Positions 49,770 through 59,232 are shown, counted from the first letter of the stretch. The stretch: DNA of 64,000 bases from Torymus aiolomorphi (GCA_036365515.1 CM070877.1:68913522-68977521), one strand, 5' to 3'. Notes: generated by a model not told the origin, from the sequence alone. Program-made: numbers and translations.

Positions 49770-50537
49770 TATGTGGATGACACTATCATATGCATAAAAA
49801 GAGAGCACATTGATCTGGTCGTTGACACTTTCAATTCACAACATAAAAGTTTACAATTTACGTATGAATTGTAAAAAAATAACAACATTAGTTTTTTAGA
49901 TATGACATTAACTAATAATAACAAAAAACTTATGACCAATTGGTATCACAAACCAACCTCTTCACGCAGAGTTATCAATTTTTTTTCAAAACATCCAATC
50001 CAGTAAAAAAGAAACATTATTTATAATTTAACGGACCATGCAAACCTACTCTCCGATAAACACTTTCATTCAGAAAATTAAAAAAAAAATCATAAAATAT
50101 GTGAATACTTAATGAATATTCTCCACTATTTATTGAACAGAGCATGTAAACAATAAACACGTAAACAATATCTTAAATATAAATTAAAAACTAATAGTAA
50201 AAATACACAACAAAAGTCATATCAACAAATGCCAAAAATACAGTTACCTTTCACTAATAATTATGAAAAGATGTCTTTGATTCTTAAGGAATATAATATT
50301 ACTACGATCCCTAGTGTCAATAAAAGTATGAATTCCGTTATAAAATTAGGGAAAGATAATTTTAATCATGATTTTAATTGGGACAGCACAAAAATTACTG
50401 ATATTGAGCGTGATTATAAAAAAAGACTTATTTCCGAAATGATCCATATAAAATGCAATAGACATAGTATAAATAGAAAGGATATTCATACACTTAATCG
50501 AGCTTGTTTTCCTCTGTTTTCCTTATTTTCCTTCTGA
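49770..50537 (+). pseudogene. Penelope-like element: RT end and residual endonuclease
   Basis: From 49770 the RT catalytic YVDDTIICIKREHIDLVVDT is followed by SFLDMTLTNNNKKLMTNWYH and KPTSSRRVINFFSKHP, the typical Penelope palm/thumb order, with stops and shifts. 50229-50537 carries YEKMSLILKEYNI and FNHDFNWDSTKITDIERDYK then RLISEMIHIK, the region around and after a GIY-YIG endonuclease. The GIY-YIG core is missing between KLGKDN and FNHDFNW, an internal deletion. Confidence 0.85.
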
Positions 50538-50713
50538 ATTTAAATAGCCAACGATGACTTGTTATTGTTATGGTACACGACTTTACCCCTTAGTTGTGTT
50601 GATATTACATGTACAGTGTTTAGTATATATAGGTGCGAAAATATAATGTTCTTTTCTATTGACAGTTAAATTCGAAATGAATTTATACTGCTAAAGAAAC
50701 TTTTTTTGACTCG

Positions 50714-51408
50714 TTAAGGGGGCTAGACCCCCTTTTTTCTGAAATAAAAAAGTCATATTTTAATACATAAATGTAAACTAATTATTTCCCACTTTTTACA
50801 CATAAAAGGGGGTATATTTACCTCACCTTAGACATTGCTCTGGGCCCTTTATATTGTCCAGAACTATAGTCATCGATGAAACAAGTTTTTTCATTATCCG
50901 TAAGCTTTGAAATTTTGCTGTGAATGGATTGACTTCAGATTTGAAATAAATTACTCGTCAATAGTATAATTCTCATATTAGTGTGGGAATTTTTGATCCC
51001 ATGAGAAAAAAAAATTTTGTGTGCTGTTTTTCAAGAATTTTTTTTAATTTTTTAAAATTTTTTTAATTTTTTAAAATTTTTTCAATTTTTTCAAATTTTT
51101 CTAATATAAAAATTTTTCTGACATTTAATTCTAAATCCCTACACTCATGTGAGAATTATACTATTCAGGAGTAATTCAGTTCAAATCTTGAGTCAATCCA
51201 TCCACAGAAAAATTTCAAAAATTTCAAAAGTGAAAAAACTTGTTTCATTGATGACTATGGTTCTGGACACTATAAAGGGCCCAGAGGAAGGTATAAGGTG
51301 AGGTAAATATACCCCCTTTTATCTGTAAAAAGTGGGAAATAATTAGTTTACATTTATGTATTAAAATATGACTTCTTATTTGAGAAAAAAGGTGTCTAGC
51401 TCCCTTAA
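50714..51408. mobile_element. TTAA foldback MITE, copy 2
   Basis: TTAA at 50714-50717 and 51405-51408 flank a 687-bp palindrome beginning GGGGGCTAGACC and ending GGTGTCTAGCTCCC. It matches the copy at 21723-22407 over its whole length with scattered differences. Bases 51409-52064 after it hold no recognised gene. Confidence 0.92.
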
Positions 51409-52064
51409 CGCGTGTTAATGTATAAGGTAAATTACTCTTTGTTACGTATTATTGATTTCATTTATATCGAATGTGGTTTTTAATCCTGTCTCTATTTAAT
51501 AAAAAAATCCAGCCAGAAGAGGTCGGCGGACCAAGCCGACGATATGTCGCTTTCAGTTATTACAGAAAAAAATAGAAGTCTTTTTTTTCAATAAACCTAG
51601 CCCCATCCTTATCCAGAAGAATAATTCAATCATTAATATATTATATGCTTTTGTATTTGTACATTCTGTAGTACATGATATATTAAAAAAAGAAGGAAAA
51701 TATGTATATTTATGAATATTTTGTACGCAAACTATGTACAAAATATACATAAATATACATACTTTTTGTATGGAAAGGCGAAAAGCCAAAAAATGTATAA
51801 TTAATAATAAACTTCTAATTAACCTACTGGTTTAAAGAAAGCAATTATTATTGTTATTCTTATTATTGTATAATATATACATATGGGGCGTTTCATGTCA
51901 ACTCTCCCGCGTCGCGCGAGCGTAATCCTTACGTTTTGAGCGCGTGTTTACAATAACAAAATGTATCTATGAAAAAAACCTTACATACGCTTTAGACGTA
52001 TTTTTTCGACAGCTTTCCGATGCTGACCTTTATTTTGGATAATTTTTACATTTTAACCTAAAAT

Positions 52065-52425
52065 AAAACATAAAATCTGTTATATCTCAAAAAGTACTCC
52101 TTTAATATCTTTTTTGATTGTCTAGATCGAAAGTTGAGGCTTTTACATAGAAATAGCTTTTCTTCCATGTGACCTTTTTTAATATTTTCGAGGAATTAAA
52201 CCGTGAAGACGTAACATATCGTCAATGCTGCGCGCGGACGCGAGCTTATGCGGCCGGGCGCGCTTCGGTACGTGTTTACAGCTTAATACCTCGAAAATAT
52301 AAAAAAAGGATCTTTTGGAAAATTGCTATTTCGACTTAAAAACCCTGATCATTCAATGTAGACTATTAAAAAAAAAGATTAAAAGATATTTTTCGAGATA
52401 TAACACATTTTATGTGTTTAAGGCG
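52065..52425. mobile_element. Foldback element, arms about 140 bp
   Basis: AAAACATAAAATCTGTTATATCTC...ATATTTTCGAGGAATTAA (52065-52201) pairs with TTAATACCTCGAAAATAT...GAGATATAACACATTTTATG (52285-52418). The loop is GC-rich (52215-52275). The text after it, TTTAAGGCGGTCTTAC, also occurs inverted at 40672-40690. Confidence 0.7.
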
Positions 52426-52591
52426 GTCTTACACCTATAGGCCTTTATGGCCAAATTTACCCGAAAAAATAATAAAAAACATAACTATAATAAAATAACG
52501 AAAATATATTATAAATATAACGTATTTTGGATAAAATGCGCCATGATAGAGGTCCTGAAACCCTCATTTTATTCAGAGTACCAGCATTAGT

Positions 52592-52806
52592 AGGTAGACT
52601 ATGGGGATTCCCGATCAATGGAGATTCTGGATCAATGGGGATTCTGGATCAATGGGGATTCTGGATCAGTGGGGATTGTGGATCAGTGGGGATTCTGGAT
52701 CAGTGATCCAGAACGCCCCTGATGCAGAACGACCGTGATCTGGAATACCCTTGATCTGGAATACCTTTGATCTAGAATCGTAATCGAGGAATCCCCATAG
52801 CTTTCC
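52592..52806. repeat. Inverted minisatellite
   Basis: The left half repeats a 17-bp unit GGGGATTCTGGATCAAT about six times; the right half has the complementary order (GATCTGGAATACCCTT-like units). The outer ends CTATGGGGATTCC and GGAATCCCCATAG are complementary, so the whole could fold into one large hairpin. Confidence 0.75.
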
Positions 52807-52819
52807 TACTAGTAAACAT

Positions 52820-52969
52820 TTAGAACTTTTTGTAACCCTGTTGCTCTGGCAAAGAGTGGGTGTTTGTGGAAAATTTTTCGCTACATTTTTTCCATGACGA
52901 CTTTTTTTTGTCGTTCCTTTGTTGTTGTAGTTGTTGGTAAGGAGCAACGATTGAGCTGTTTTGACCCAT
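52820..52969 (-). CDS. Micro-gene B, 49-residue protein with myristoylation signal
   Basis: ATG at 52969, stop at 52820. It encodes MGQNSSIVAPYQQLQQQ followed by a Lys-rich, hydrophilic part (KKCSEKFSTNTHSLPEQQ) and ends GYKKF. Gly2 with Ser at position 6 fits the N-myristoyl-transferase consensus, so membrane attachment is plausible. It is a paralogue of micro-gene A, 180 bp upstream on the same strand, and the duplication includes flanking DNA (52805-53047 against 53143-53400). Compared with A, the first Cys of a C-x2-C pair is Trp and another Cys is His. No homologue is known to me; the link to the Polinton is by position. Confidence 0.6.
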   Translation of the reverse strand: MGQNSSIVAPYQQLQQQRNDKKKSSWKKCSEKFSTNTHSLPEQQGYKKF

Positions 52970-53148
52970 TTTTATAAATGAAGCTTTGAGTAATTTATAG
53001 TGAGAGTACAATATGCTACAGCCAACTAGTGGCGAGCTATGAAACTAAATAAAGCCAGTGACAACGGCTTGATGTGTCGGATAAATGCGGAGCGCGAGCG
53101 GTTCGCAACGGGCGGCCACCGCTTGATACGTTATCTACTTATAAATAA

Positions 53149-53295
53149 TTAGAACTTTTTATAACCCTTTTGCTCGGGCAAAGAACAGGTGTTTGTAGAA
53201 AATTTTTCCGAACATTTTTTACACTGCGACTTTTTTGTATCGTTTTGTACAAGTCGTTGTTGCTCAGGAGCAACGGTCGAGCTGCTTTGACCCAT
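53149..53295 (-). CDS. Micro-gene A, 48-residue protein with myristoylation signal
   Basis: ATG at 53295, stop at 53149. It encodes MGQSSSTVAPEQQRLVQ, then a basic Cys-containing part (CKKCSEKFSTNTC) and ends EQKGYKKF. MG-x3-S is a strong N-myristoylation pattern, and the three Cys could bind a metal or be acylated. A TATA box lies 37 bp upstream (53332-53340, CTATATAAG on the minus strand), the same decamer found before the capsid genes. That context suggests a small membrane-linked Polinton protein, but function is unknown. Both copies are open over their whole length although most larger genes nearby are broken. Confidence 0.65.
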   Translation of the reverse strand: MGQSSSTVAPEQQRLVQNDTKKSQCKKCSEKFSTNTCSLPEQKGYKKF

Positions 53296-53331
53296 TATTA
53301 TGGAATGAAAGCCTCTAACGACCACATCACG

Positions 53332-53340
53332 CTTATATAG
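53332..53340 (-). promoter_or_regulatory. TATA box of micro-gene A
   Basis: The minus strand reads CTATATAAGC, 37 bp before the ATG. The same CTATATAAG[CG] lies before the capsid gene (55156-55164) and the penton gene (55916-55925). Confidence 0.6.
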
Positions 53341-53489
53341 CCCCGACAGACTGCTTGCGAGATCATCGTAGCCACCTATTGGTCAGCTATGAAACTATTA
53401 AAAAAATTTGAAGGGGGATAGGAGCCCCACCTCGCTCCTATCCTGTGAGGTTCTACCTGTCTATCAACCCCTCCATTACCCCTCAAATT

Positions 53490-54004
53490 TTATTCTCCTA
53501 TGTCTTCCCACTCCATAACGTCTTCCCACTCCATGTTGGGATCGTTGCGGTAAAATTTTTTCATGCGCTTTACGTTGTACAGGGCACAAGTAGTTTTGCA
53601 TGCTCCATTATGGTTAGTACATATAGTCACTGATCTTGGATAGTCGAAAGATGGATAGTTCATTTCGTTGATATCAGTAACATTGAAATTAAAACGTTCT
53701 AACCATAACTTTTTTATTTCACCAATCACGAAAATTCTTTTAGCATCTTTGAATGCATCTTGAAGAATTTTTCCGATTTTAGTATAGTCATAACCACCGT
53801 CATTCCACGATAGTCCATGATAATAAAGTTCTAACCACAAATTTTCACGTTTGTACTTGTCTGTTAGTCTTCGCCAAGGAAACGGAGGTTTGAAAAGTAG
53901 CACTACAGGCACATCGTCGTCGTTGAGAGACACGAAAGCCAACTCTTTCAAAACGAAATCATTGCCAGGCTTTGCGACTTTTTCAACATAGGTTCTGGAT
54001 CTTT
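53490..54004 (-). CDS. Conserved Polinton-associated hypothetical protein, N-terminus uncertain
   Basis: The open frame from Met 53951 encodes 153 residues; the frame is open somewhat further upstream (to about 54000), overlapping the broken end of the capsid gene in another frame. Motifs are LLFKPPFPWRRLTDKYKR, YYHGLSWNDGGYDY, KRIFVIGEIKKLWLERF, and a Cys/His cluster CTNHNGACKTTCAL near residue 115. The C-terminus repeats MEWEDVMEWEDI. I associate this pattern with hypothetical proteins of insect Polintons, but cannot name a function; a nuclease fold is only a guess. A deletion at its 5' border probably removed the true start. Confidence 0.55.
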
Positions 54005-55010
54005 ACCATAGTAAGAATTTTGAAAATTAGCGTACATATCGTAGAGCATGGCAAATTGATCACGATTCACATCGAGGTTAAGATTGCCATACGGATATGA
54101 CTGAGAATTGAGAAAGAGTTTTACATTTGTAAGATTGCAATGATCGAACTGACTAGCATTTGCAGCTCTTCGATCTTTTCAATTAGTTTGAAAATCTAAG
54201 ACGACGAAGCGTGGTTTTTCAAGTTGATTTGATGTTTTTACAGTCCATACCTGTCTCGACGTAATCGGAAGTAGTGGGTATTTGTACAATTCCCACGTGC
54301 GAAAACTCATGGCAATGGGGCGATCTTTCCCCACGAAATCGAGTAAGCGAATTTTGTTAAGAGTTCGATGCAACTACGTATGGCATTAGCCATTCGATTC
54401 TAGTTATTTCAACATTAAAGTCCTCGTAACCCTCTGCATTGTCTACTCTTATAGTTGTTTGTTTAACGGCGTTTAAGTCATTTCTCGATCTCATGAGAAC
54501 GAGTTCATGCTTTGCATTTACTACAATTTTACGATAGTCCTCTGCGAAGCCAAAAATTAGGCTCAATGGAATCGATACATTAAAGTAATCAGCATCATCA
54601 ACAATATTCTGTGTTTTTTCTACATCGATTCAGCTCGCATTTTCAATGATGAAACTCTGAGTCGGATTGAGTGACACCCAGCCTTTCATGAGAGTGGTTA
54701 AACCAACATTTTTACACTTGTCTATCTCAATGGCATTCAACTCATATCTAATTTCTTCAAACAAATGACAAATGGCATTATTCACAAGTTTTGTATTTGT
54801 AGTGGGAGTGTTATTAGTTTTAACCAATCGACCGCAGATATGTAGTGCACTGCGGGAAGGTAAAAGACATAAATCTTGATGTTGAATAGATATGCGTATT
54901 TCATCGCTGTTGTTGAATGTTGCTGTATACGGTCGGTGAGCGTGAACATCGTAGTGTGCTACGGATTCATCGAAAATTACAGGTGTTTGTATGCTTAGAA
55001 TTTCTTCCAT
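53960..55010 (-). pseudogene. Polinton major capsid protein (double jelly-roll), broken
   Basis: The start ATG is at 55010. 55010-54630 encodes a capsid N-terminal domain (HYDVHAHRPYTATF, HLFEEIRYELNAIEID). The frame has TGA near 54630, continues (SLIFGFAEDYRKIVVNAKHE), shifts near 54365, meets another TGA at 54179-54181, and goes on with LFLNSQSYPYGNLNLD, a typical double-jelly-roll block. It is truncated near 53960 where the hypothetical gene begins. The protein would form the trimeric capsomers of an icosahedral shell. With two stops, one frameshift and a lost C-terminus it cannot be functional. Confidence 0.8.
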
Positions 55011-55155
55011 TTCGTTGAAAGCAGCAAAAGATGATACAAGTTACTTTCCAGCAAGTACTACTTTCAATCCTAGACATTTTAGTTTTTTTATGCTTTGACG
55101 TGTTAGCGCCTTCACAGTTCGTTGATGACTGATGCGCGGGGGGCATGTTTCTCTG

Positions 55156-55164
55156 CTTATATAG
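55156..55164 (-). promoter_or_regulatory. TATA box of the capsid gene
   Basis: The minus strand reads ACTATATAAGCAG, about 150 bp before the capsid ATG. An arthropod-type initiator ATCAGTC lies 28-32 bp downstream of it (near 55128). Confidence 0.6.
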
Positions 55165-55186
55165 TTTCTGTTGTAAATAATTCCCA

Positions 55187-55873
55187 TTATGATTGGCAGA
55201 TATGTAATCTTATAGTTATAACTTCTCCGCGGAAATTTACTAAATCCCCGTCTTGATCGGCGATGCGTACTTGTAAATGATCTATACGCTTTACGGCAAT
55301 AGGGAGGTAAATGACGTGCGAGGGAACTTCGATGATTTTATACCCCGGAGGTACTGCAGGAAAAAACTCGTGTATCGTATGTACTTTTTTGTCGTTTATG
55401 TATGCTCCCGAAGTGATATTACACTCGACTCTCAAAGCGTTGATTTTGAGAATTGTAACAGGTAAGTCAGAATTATGGACAACGTTCGGTTCGAGAATAC
55501 GTCTGGTGAAGCCCAGTAGACGACCGAGTGAATTTTCAGGTCGAAAATCTATAGGCTAACTACACTTGATTGTACAGCGAAGAGTATTATTATTAGGCTT
55601 TAAATTGAAAGTACTGTCGTTGTGCACTAATTTTTTACGAAGGAATTTGTCAATATCCTCGATTTCGTAACTTCCTACTGGAAGAGGGACAACGTTTCCA
55701 CCTACGTACAACTTATTATTGTTACTATCTATATTGGGGATTGAATTAAATGTTAAAAGTTCAACAAATCCTAAAACGTAATTTTTATTTGACATTAACT
55801 CGATTGGTGGAAAATACTGTGCTTCTAGTGTAGAAGATGTACCTGAAAGTATCAGAGTTAATGAACCTTCTAT
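55187..55873 (-). pseudogene. Polinton penton (single jelly-roll minor capsid) protein, broken
   Basis: The 3' part (55435-55187) encodes HEFFPAVPPGYKIIEVPSHV and IADQDGDLVNFRG, the 5' part (55795-55556) encodes VPLPVGSYEIEDIDKFLRK and LKPNNNTLRC. These are the penton vertex protein blocks of insect Polintons. They are one frame, split by TAG at 55556-55558. The frame extends upstream of the Met at 55795 to an ATA codon at 55873-55871, just after an in-frame stop, at the place where the start is expected; ATG to ATA is the simple explanation. It would seal the fivefold vertices. A TATA box sits about 45 bp upstream. Confidence 0.75.
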
Positions 55874-55915
55874 GACAGCTTAAATCAGAATGACACAATG
55901 TTTCCCCCGCCTCTC

Positions 55916-55925
55916 CTTATATAGC
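55916..55925 (-). promoter_or_regulatory. TATA box of the penton gene, inside the protease end
   Basis: The minus strand reads GGGGCTATATAAGG. The same bases encode the last residues and stop codon (GCT ATA TAA) of the upstream protease gene. Confidence 0.6.
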
Positions 55926-56280
55926 CCCACACAAGAATTTTAGACAGAGGTGACCGCAATTGTATGTGTAAAAATCTTGATATCTTTCATGATTATATTT
56001 AACTTCGTTTACTCCGAGGTATAATATTAAATTTAAAGGCGGTCGGAGATCGCCACACCTATCGAAATATATAACATTTTTGCCTCTTTTTCTATATGCA
56101 ACCCAATGTGTCCCAGGGCCGCTAGCGTCATCAAAGATTAACTATAGCGAATTCACTATAGCGCGGCCCAGAAGCCGGTAATGCATTTCTCATAAATACT
56201 CCCCGAAAATTAGATATTTTTAAAAGTTTTGCATATTTTAATATGTCCGCATCGGTAAGTGCTCGCTGAGGTAATTTCAT
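55917..56280 (-). pseudogene. Polinton adenain-like cysteine protease, one frameshift
   Basis: ATG at 56280 overlaps the stop of the PLA2/core gene as ATGA. The N-terminal part (MKLPQRALTDADILKYAKLL) runs to a frameshift near 56133. The rest includes GPGTHWVAYRKRG (catalytic His), VIYFDRCGDLRPP (acidic partner), a Gln in HERYQDF and the nucleophile region YNCGHLCLKFL, the His-Asp/Asn-Gln-Cys order of the adenovirus protease/Ulp1 clan. The total length of 364 nt (one base over 121 codons) fits a single-base insertion. Role: processes capsid precursors during virion maturation. Confidence 0.8.
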
Positions 56281-57107
56281 GAACTTTTTTTTTTTAAATA
56301 AAGACCTAACCCTACTTTGTGTGGTTTAAGATATAAGCCATTGCCCAACGCTACACTTTCCATAGTTTTATTGTGCCTTTTATTTTCTTCCAACTGCTCC
56401 TTAGCGGCTTTTGCGTCGTTTACAGCTTTTACTATTCCAGCAGTACCACCAGCTAGAGCGCCAGTTGCACTCAAGCCTGCAAATAGAGGTATGAGAAATG
56501 GCAATACCCCTCCTGTTTTCGTGGGGACTAGTAAAATACGTGGAATTTTAATATTCCTTTTACCTCCAGCTTCTTTAACAGCGCCCCGAGCTTTTTTCAA
56601 AGCTGATCGTATGACTGTTAGAGCGCAGTTACTTGACGTTGATTTAACGGCACCAGCTTTGATAATTTTTTTCACGGGAACTTGGTTTCCCTTCTTAGCT
56701 TTTAAACCCATTCCCAATTTTTTAGCCTTCTTTCGCTTTCTCTTTTTACTTTTCTTCTTCAAACCCATACCAAATCTAGATTTTAATTTCATAGTATTAG
56801 TCACAGCGTATGCAGCCGCTTTTTCGCCAAAATTGGCGTCTTTTGATTTAACGCGATTCCAAGCTTTTTTAGCTAAAATCTTATCTGCGATGTTTCTCGC
56901 TTGAACGTTTTCACGATTTCTAGAATAAGCTATATCGTGCTCCTTGCAAGCAGCGTCTAGCGGATTAATTCCAAGATCTCCTCTAGCTAAACGTTTTGCC
57001 AACTTAGTGCCTGGACCACAGTACTGATAACCGGGTATGTGAAGTTCAAATGGAAGTTTATTAATAATTTTATTAACTAAACAACGTCCGCCTTTGTGAA
57101 TGATCAT
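56277..57107 (-). CDS. Polinton PLA2-domain / core protein
   Basis: I choose the Met at 57107 (276 residues). The frame runs open to 57296, but that would cross the divergent promoter. Residues 29-62 hold a parvovirus-type phospholipase A2 site: YCGPGT calcium loop at 29-34 and LDAACKEHDIAYS with catalytic His-Asp at 57-58. Then comes a very basic stretch (about 110-145, KKKSKKRKRKKAKK) suited to DNA binding. Near 220-250 is a hydrophobic Gly/Ala segment (VLPFLIPLFAGLSATGALAG) resembling adenovirus pX/pVI-type peptides. Presumed role: virion core, with membrane disruption at entry. There is no stop or shift in the frame, unlike most neighbours. The protease start overlaps its stop. Confidence 0.82.
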   Translation of the reverse strand: MIIHKGGRCLVNKIINKLPFELHIPGYQYCGPGTKLAKRLARGDLGINPLDAACKEHDIAYSRNRENVQARNIADKILAKKAWNRVKSKDANFGEKAAAYAVTNTMKLKSRFGMGLKKKSKKRKRKKAKKLGMGLKAKKGNQVPVKKIIKAGAVKSTSSNCALTVIRSALKKARGAVKEAGGKRNIKIPRILLVPTKTGGVLPFLIPLFAGLSATGALAGGTAGIVKAVNDAKAAKEQLEENKRHNKTMESVALGNGLYLKPHKVGLGLYLKKKSS

Positions 57108-57144
57108 CACTCTTCGAAAGTCAAAGGGCAACTGATGGTGGAAG

Positions 57145-57155
57145 CTATATATAAG
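57145..57155 (+). promoter_or_regulatory. TATA box of the ATPase gene
   Basis: CTATATATAAG on the plus strand, 58 bp before the ATPase ATG. It lies in the gap between the divergent PLA2 and ATPase genes if PLA2 starts at 57107. Confidence 0.5.
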
Positions 57156-57212
57156 ACCGTTATTTATACTCATAGCCATCAGTTGTAATTTGGTTGTCAT
57201 AGAGTAAAGATC

Positions 57213-57917
57213 ATGAACTTTAAAGAACAATCGGTAAAGCTGCCAATAGAAAATTTTGATGCACTTGTAGAGCATGATAAAAGAGCAAAGCGACACGGCG
57301 ATCTACTTCCTGATAGTATACGAGCTGTCTTCTGCGGCCCCTCAAACTGCGGAAAAATAAATAGTTTACTTGCTCTCATAAAACACCCTAATGACGTTAG
57401 ATTTGAAAACATATACGTCTACTCAAAGTGTCTCAATCAGCCGAAATATAAATTTTTAAATGAAATCTTAGAACCTATAGAAGGTATACAATATTTTCCA
57501 TTCAGCGAACACAATTCAGTTGTCGATCCCGACCACGCACTTCCAAACTCTATCATAATATTTGACGATATAGCTTGTGAAAAACAAGATAATGTTAGAG
57601 CCTTTTTCTGCATGGGCAGACATAAAAAGGTTGATTGTTTTTATCTATGCCAAACTTATGCTCACGATCCAAAACATCTTGTCAGAGATAATGTAAACTT
57701 ACTTGCTATTTTTAGACAAGATGAAGTAAATCTAAAGCATATCTATGACGATCACGTAAATACCGATATGACCTATGGACATTTTAAAGAATTATGCTCT
57801 AAGTGTTGGAGAGATGATAAGCATGGTTTTCTAGTCATCGATAAAGATCGAGGAATAAACGATGGTAGATTTCGCAAGGGCTTCGACAATTTTGCTATAA
57901 ATATAGCATGCATATAG
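57213..57917 (+). CDS. Polinton genome-packaging ATPase (FtsK/HerA-A32 type), Walker A mutated
   Basis: 234 codons without a stop. Walker A is at residues 42-49 and reads GPSNCGKI, where the last position should be Thr or Ser; Ile there loses the Mg-binding hydroxyl and should cripple ATP hydrolysis. Walker B is at 114-121 (IIIFDDIA, Asp118-Asp119). Later blocks include FYLCQTYAHDPKHLVRDN and FLVIDKDRGINDGRFRKGF. It matches A32-like ATPases that pump DNA into capsids of Polintons and large DNA viruses. It heads the plus-strand block, divergent from the PLA2 gene. Confidence 0.85.
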   Translation: MNFKEQSVKLPIENFDALVEHDKRAKRHGDLLPDSIRAVFCGPSNCGKINSLLALIKHPNDVRFENIYVYSKCLNQPKYKFLNEILEPIEGIQYFPFSEHNSVVDPDHALPNSIIIFDDIACEKQDNVRAFFCMGRHKKVDCFYLCQTYAHDPKHLVRDNVNLLAIFRQDEVNLKHIYDDHVNTDMTYGHFKELCSKCWRDDKHGFLVIDKDRGINDGRFRKGFDNFAINIACI

Positions 57918-57958
57918 GTAACAATCAACAGTTTCTGACTGAACGTTGAAACGACAAC

Positions 57959-58874
57959 ATGGCTGACAGAAAAAAACGTGCTTCGTCAACTCGTTAAGGC
58001 ACGAGATGCGATTAAACGCAAATATAGAATATTAAAATTTGGGAAAGACAATGTCGAAAAGATTTTAAATGAAACATTCAAACCAATAGTTGATCCGCTT
58101 CAAAAACTTGTAGCTCAGAAAACCGATGAACAAAGTAGACTCGAAGATAACACCGTCGAACAAAGTAGCGTTAAACAAAATGAAAGTTTTGACAGTGAGT
58201 TTGATGATACGATACAGAATGTCCACGAGACATCTTTCGAAACAGCAGGTAGCGATATCGAAGATGACTCTGATTTATACATCAAGGCCCTGAAGCTCAA
58301 TCAACTCCAGTATCTTTACAAAATTTATGGAGTACGAAATGAAAACGGTAAATTTTTTATTGGTAATTTATCGATTAGTTTTCATAATAATAAAATTAAA
58401 ATTAATGGAATAGCATACCCGAGAACTATAGGATTACTCGAGTTACTCATAGCAAAACAACCAAATAAAAATAATATAAGTTCAGATGATTTAAAAAATT
58501 ATCGCAAAATTTTAAAACTATTGTCTGCTCATAAAAGGCGATATGACAAGAACGAAAGGATTCGTGTTCATAATAGTAATAAATTTAATAATATTATTGC
58601 TCCAATGTTCAATATTACCTCGAAAACAATTACCGGAGAATCGATTAAAGGTGGCTCATTACCTCGTTATAAAATTGAAAAAAAGCGTACGGCTTTAGAC
58701 TACGTCTACTGGGACGATCCAAACGAGCTCGTTGACCGTCTTCAATTACTAATAGCTGAAAGATCTGCCGGAAATCCAAGTCACGTAAACGAGATACACT
58801 CTATAATCGAAGAATTGCGCGAAGCAGGCATATATATTGAGCGCACACGAATATATGAATCATTCTTAAAATGA
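57959..58874 (+). pseudogene. DUF8207-like Polinton protein, one frameshift
   Basis: ATG at 57959 begins MADRKK, then a run of A (57970-57976) shifts the frame by one; the main frame from 57978 continues 298 codons to 58874. Visible parts are a charged N-terminus, an acidic Ser/Glu-rich linker (residues about 45-95), LQYLYKIYGVRNENGKFFIG, a conserved GLLELLI helix and the C-terminal block DYVYWDDPNELVDRLQLLI with NEIHSIIEELREAGIY. I recognise this as the protein family next to the ATPase in insect Polintons; its role is unknown. Its stop overlaps the next ATG as ATGA. Confidence 0.72.
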
Positions 58875-59222
58875 GCGTTGACGTGTTTGGACGTAACCTT
58901 GGAAAAACCGAAGGTAGTCGAGGGCCTCCTGGCGTTGGCTTTAAAGTCACGACTGCGGTCACTACGACATAGAAAATAAAAAATTATGCAATGTTGCTGA
59001 TCCTCAACAACCGAGCGATGTTGTAAATTTAGAGACTTTACGAAACATTATTCAAATAGAAATTCGAGGAATAACTGAAATAACTACAAAACTTGGAGCT
59101 AGTCTGGATGATTAAATGTAATAGTTGTCAATCATAGAAACGAAGTTGATGCACAGATATCTCAAATAAAAGCTGACATTTTGGCTATAAAAGAGGCTAT
59201 GACACAAATATTCAATCAGTAA
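58871..59222 (+). pseudogene. Collagen-like/fibre-type Polinton protein, broken
   Basis: ATG at 58871 encodes MSVDVFGRNLGKTEGSRGPP with a short GPPG collagen-like turn. After a frameshift near 58954 it continues YDIENKKLCNVADPQQPSDV and a helical region, meets a stop at 59113-59115, and a further frame gives NHRNEVDAQISQIKADILAI to 59222, a likely coiled coil. A short Gly-Pro start followed by a trimerising helix suggests a fibre or attachment protein; this is inference. Start and stop overlap the preceding gene by ATGA. Confidence 0.65.
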
Positions 59223-59232
59223 TTCCACAAAC

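Noticed and set aside
51500..51545. Hammerhead ribozyme near the Penelope-like element
   Set aside because: There is a hairpin (GTCGGC...GCCGAC), but I could not find the CTGATGA and GAAA core sequences.
53490..53951. Independent host gene
   Set aside because: It lies tightly between Polinton genes on the same strand and overlaps the capsid remnant, so I treat it as part of that element.
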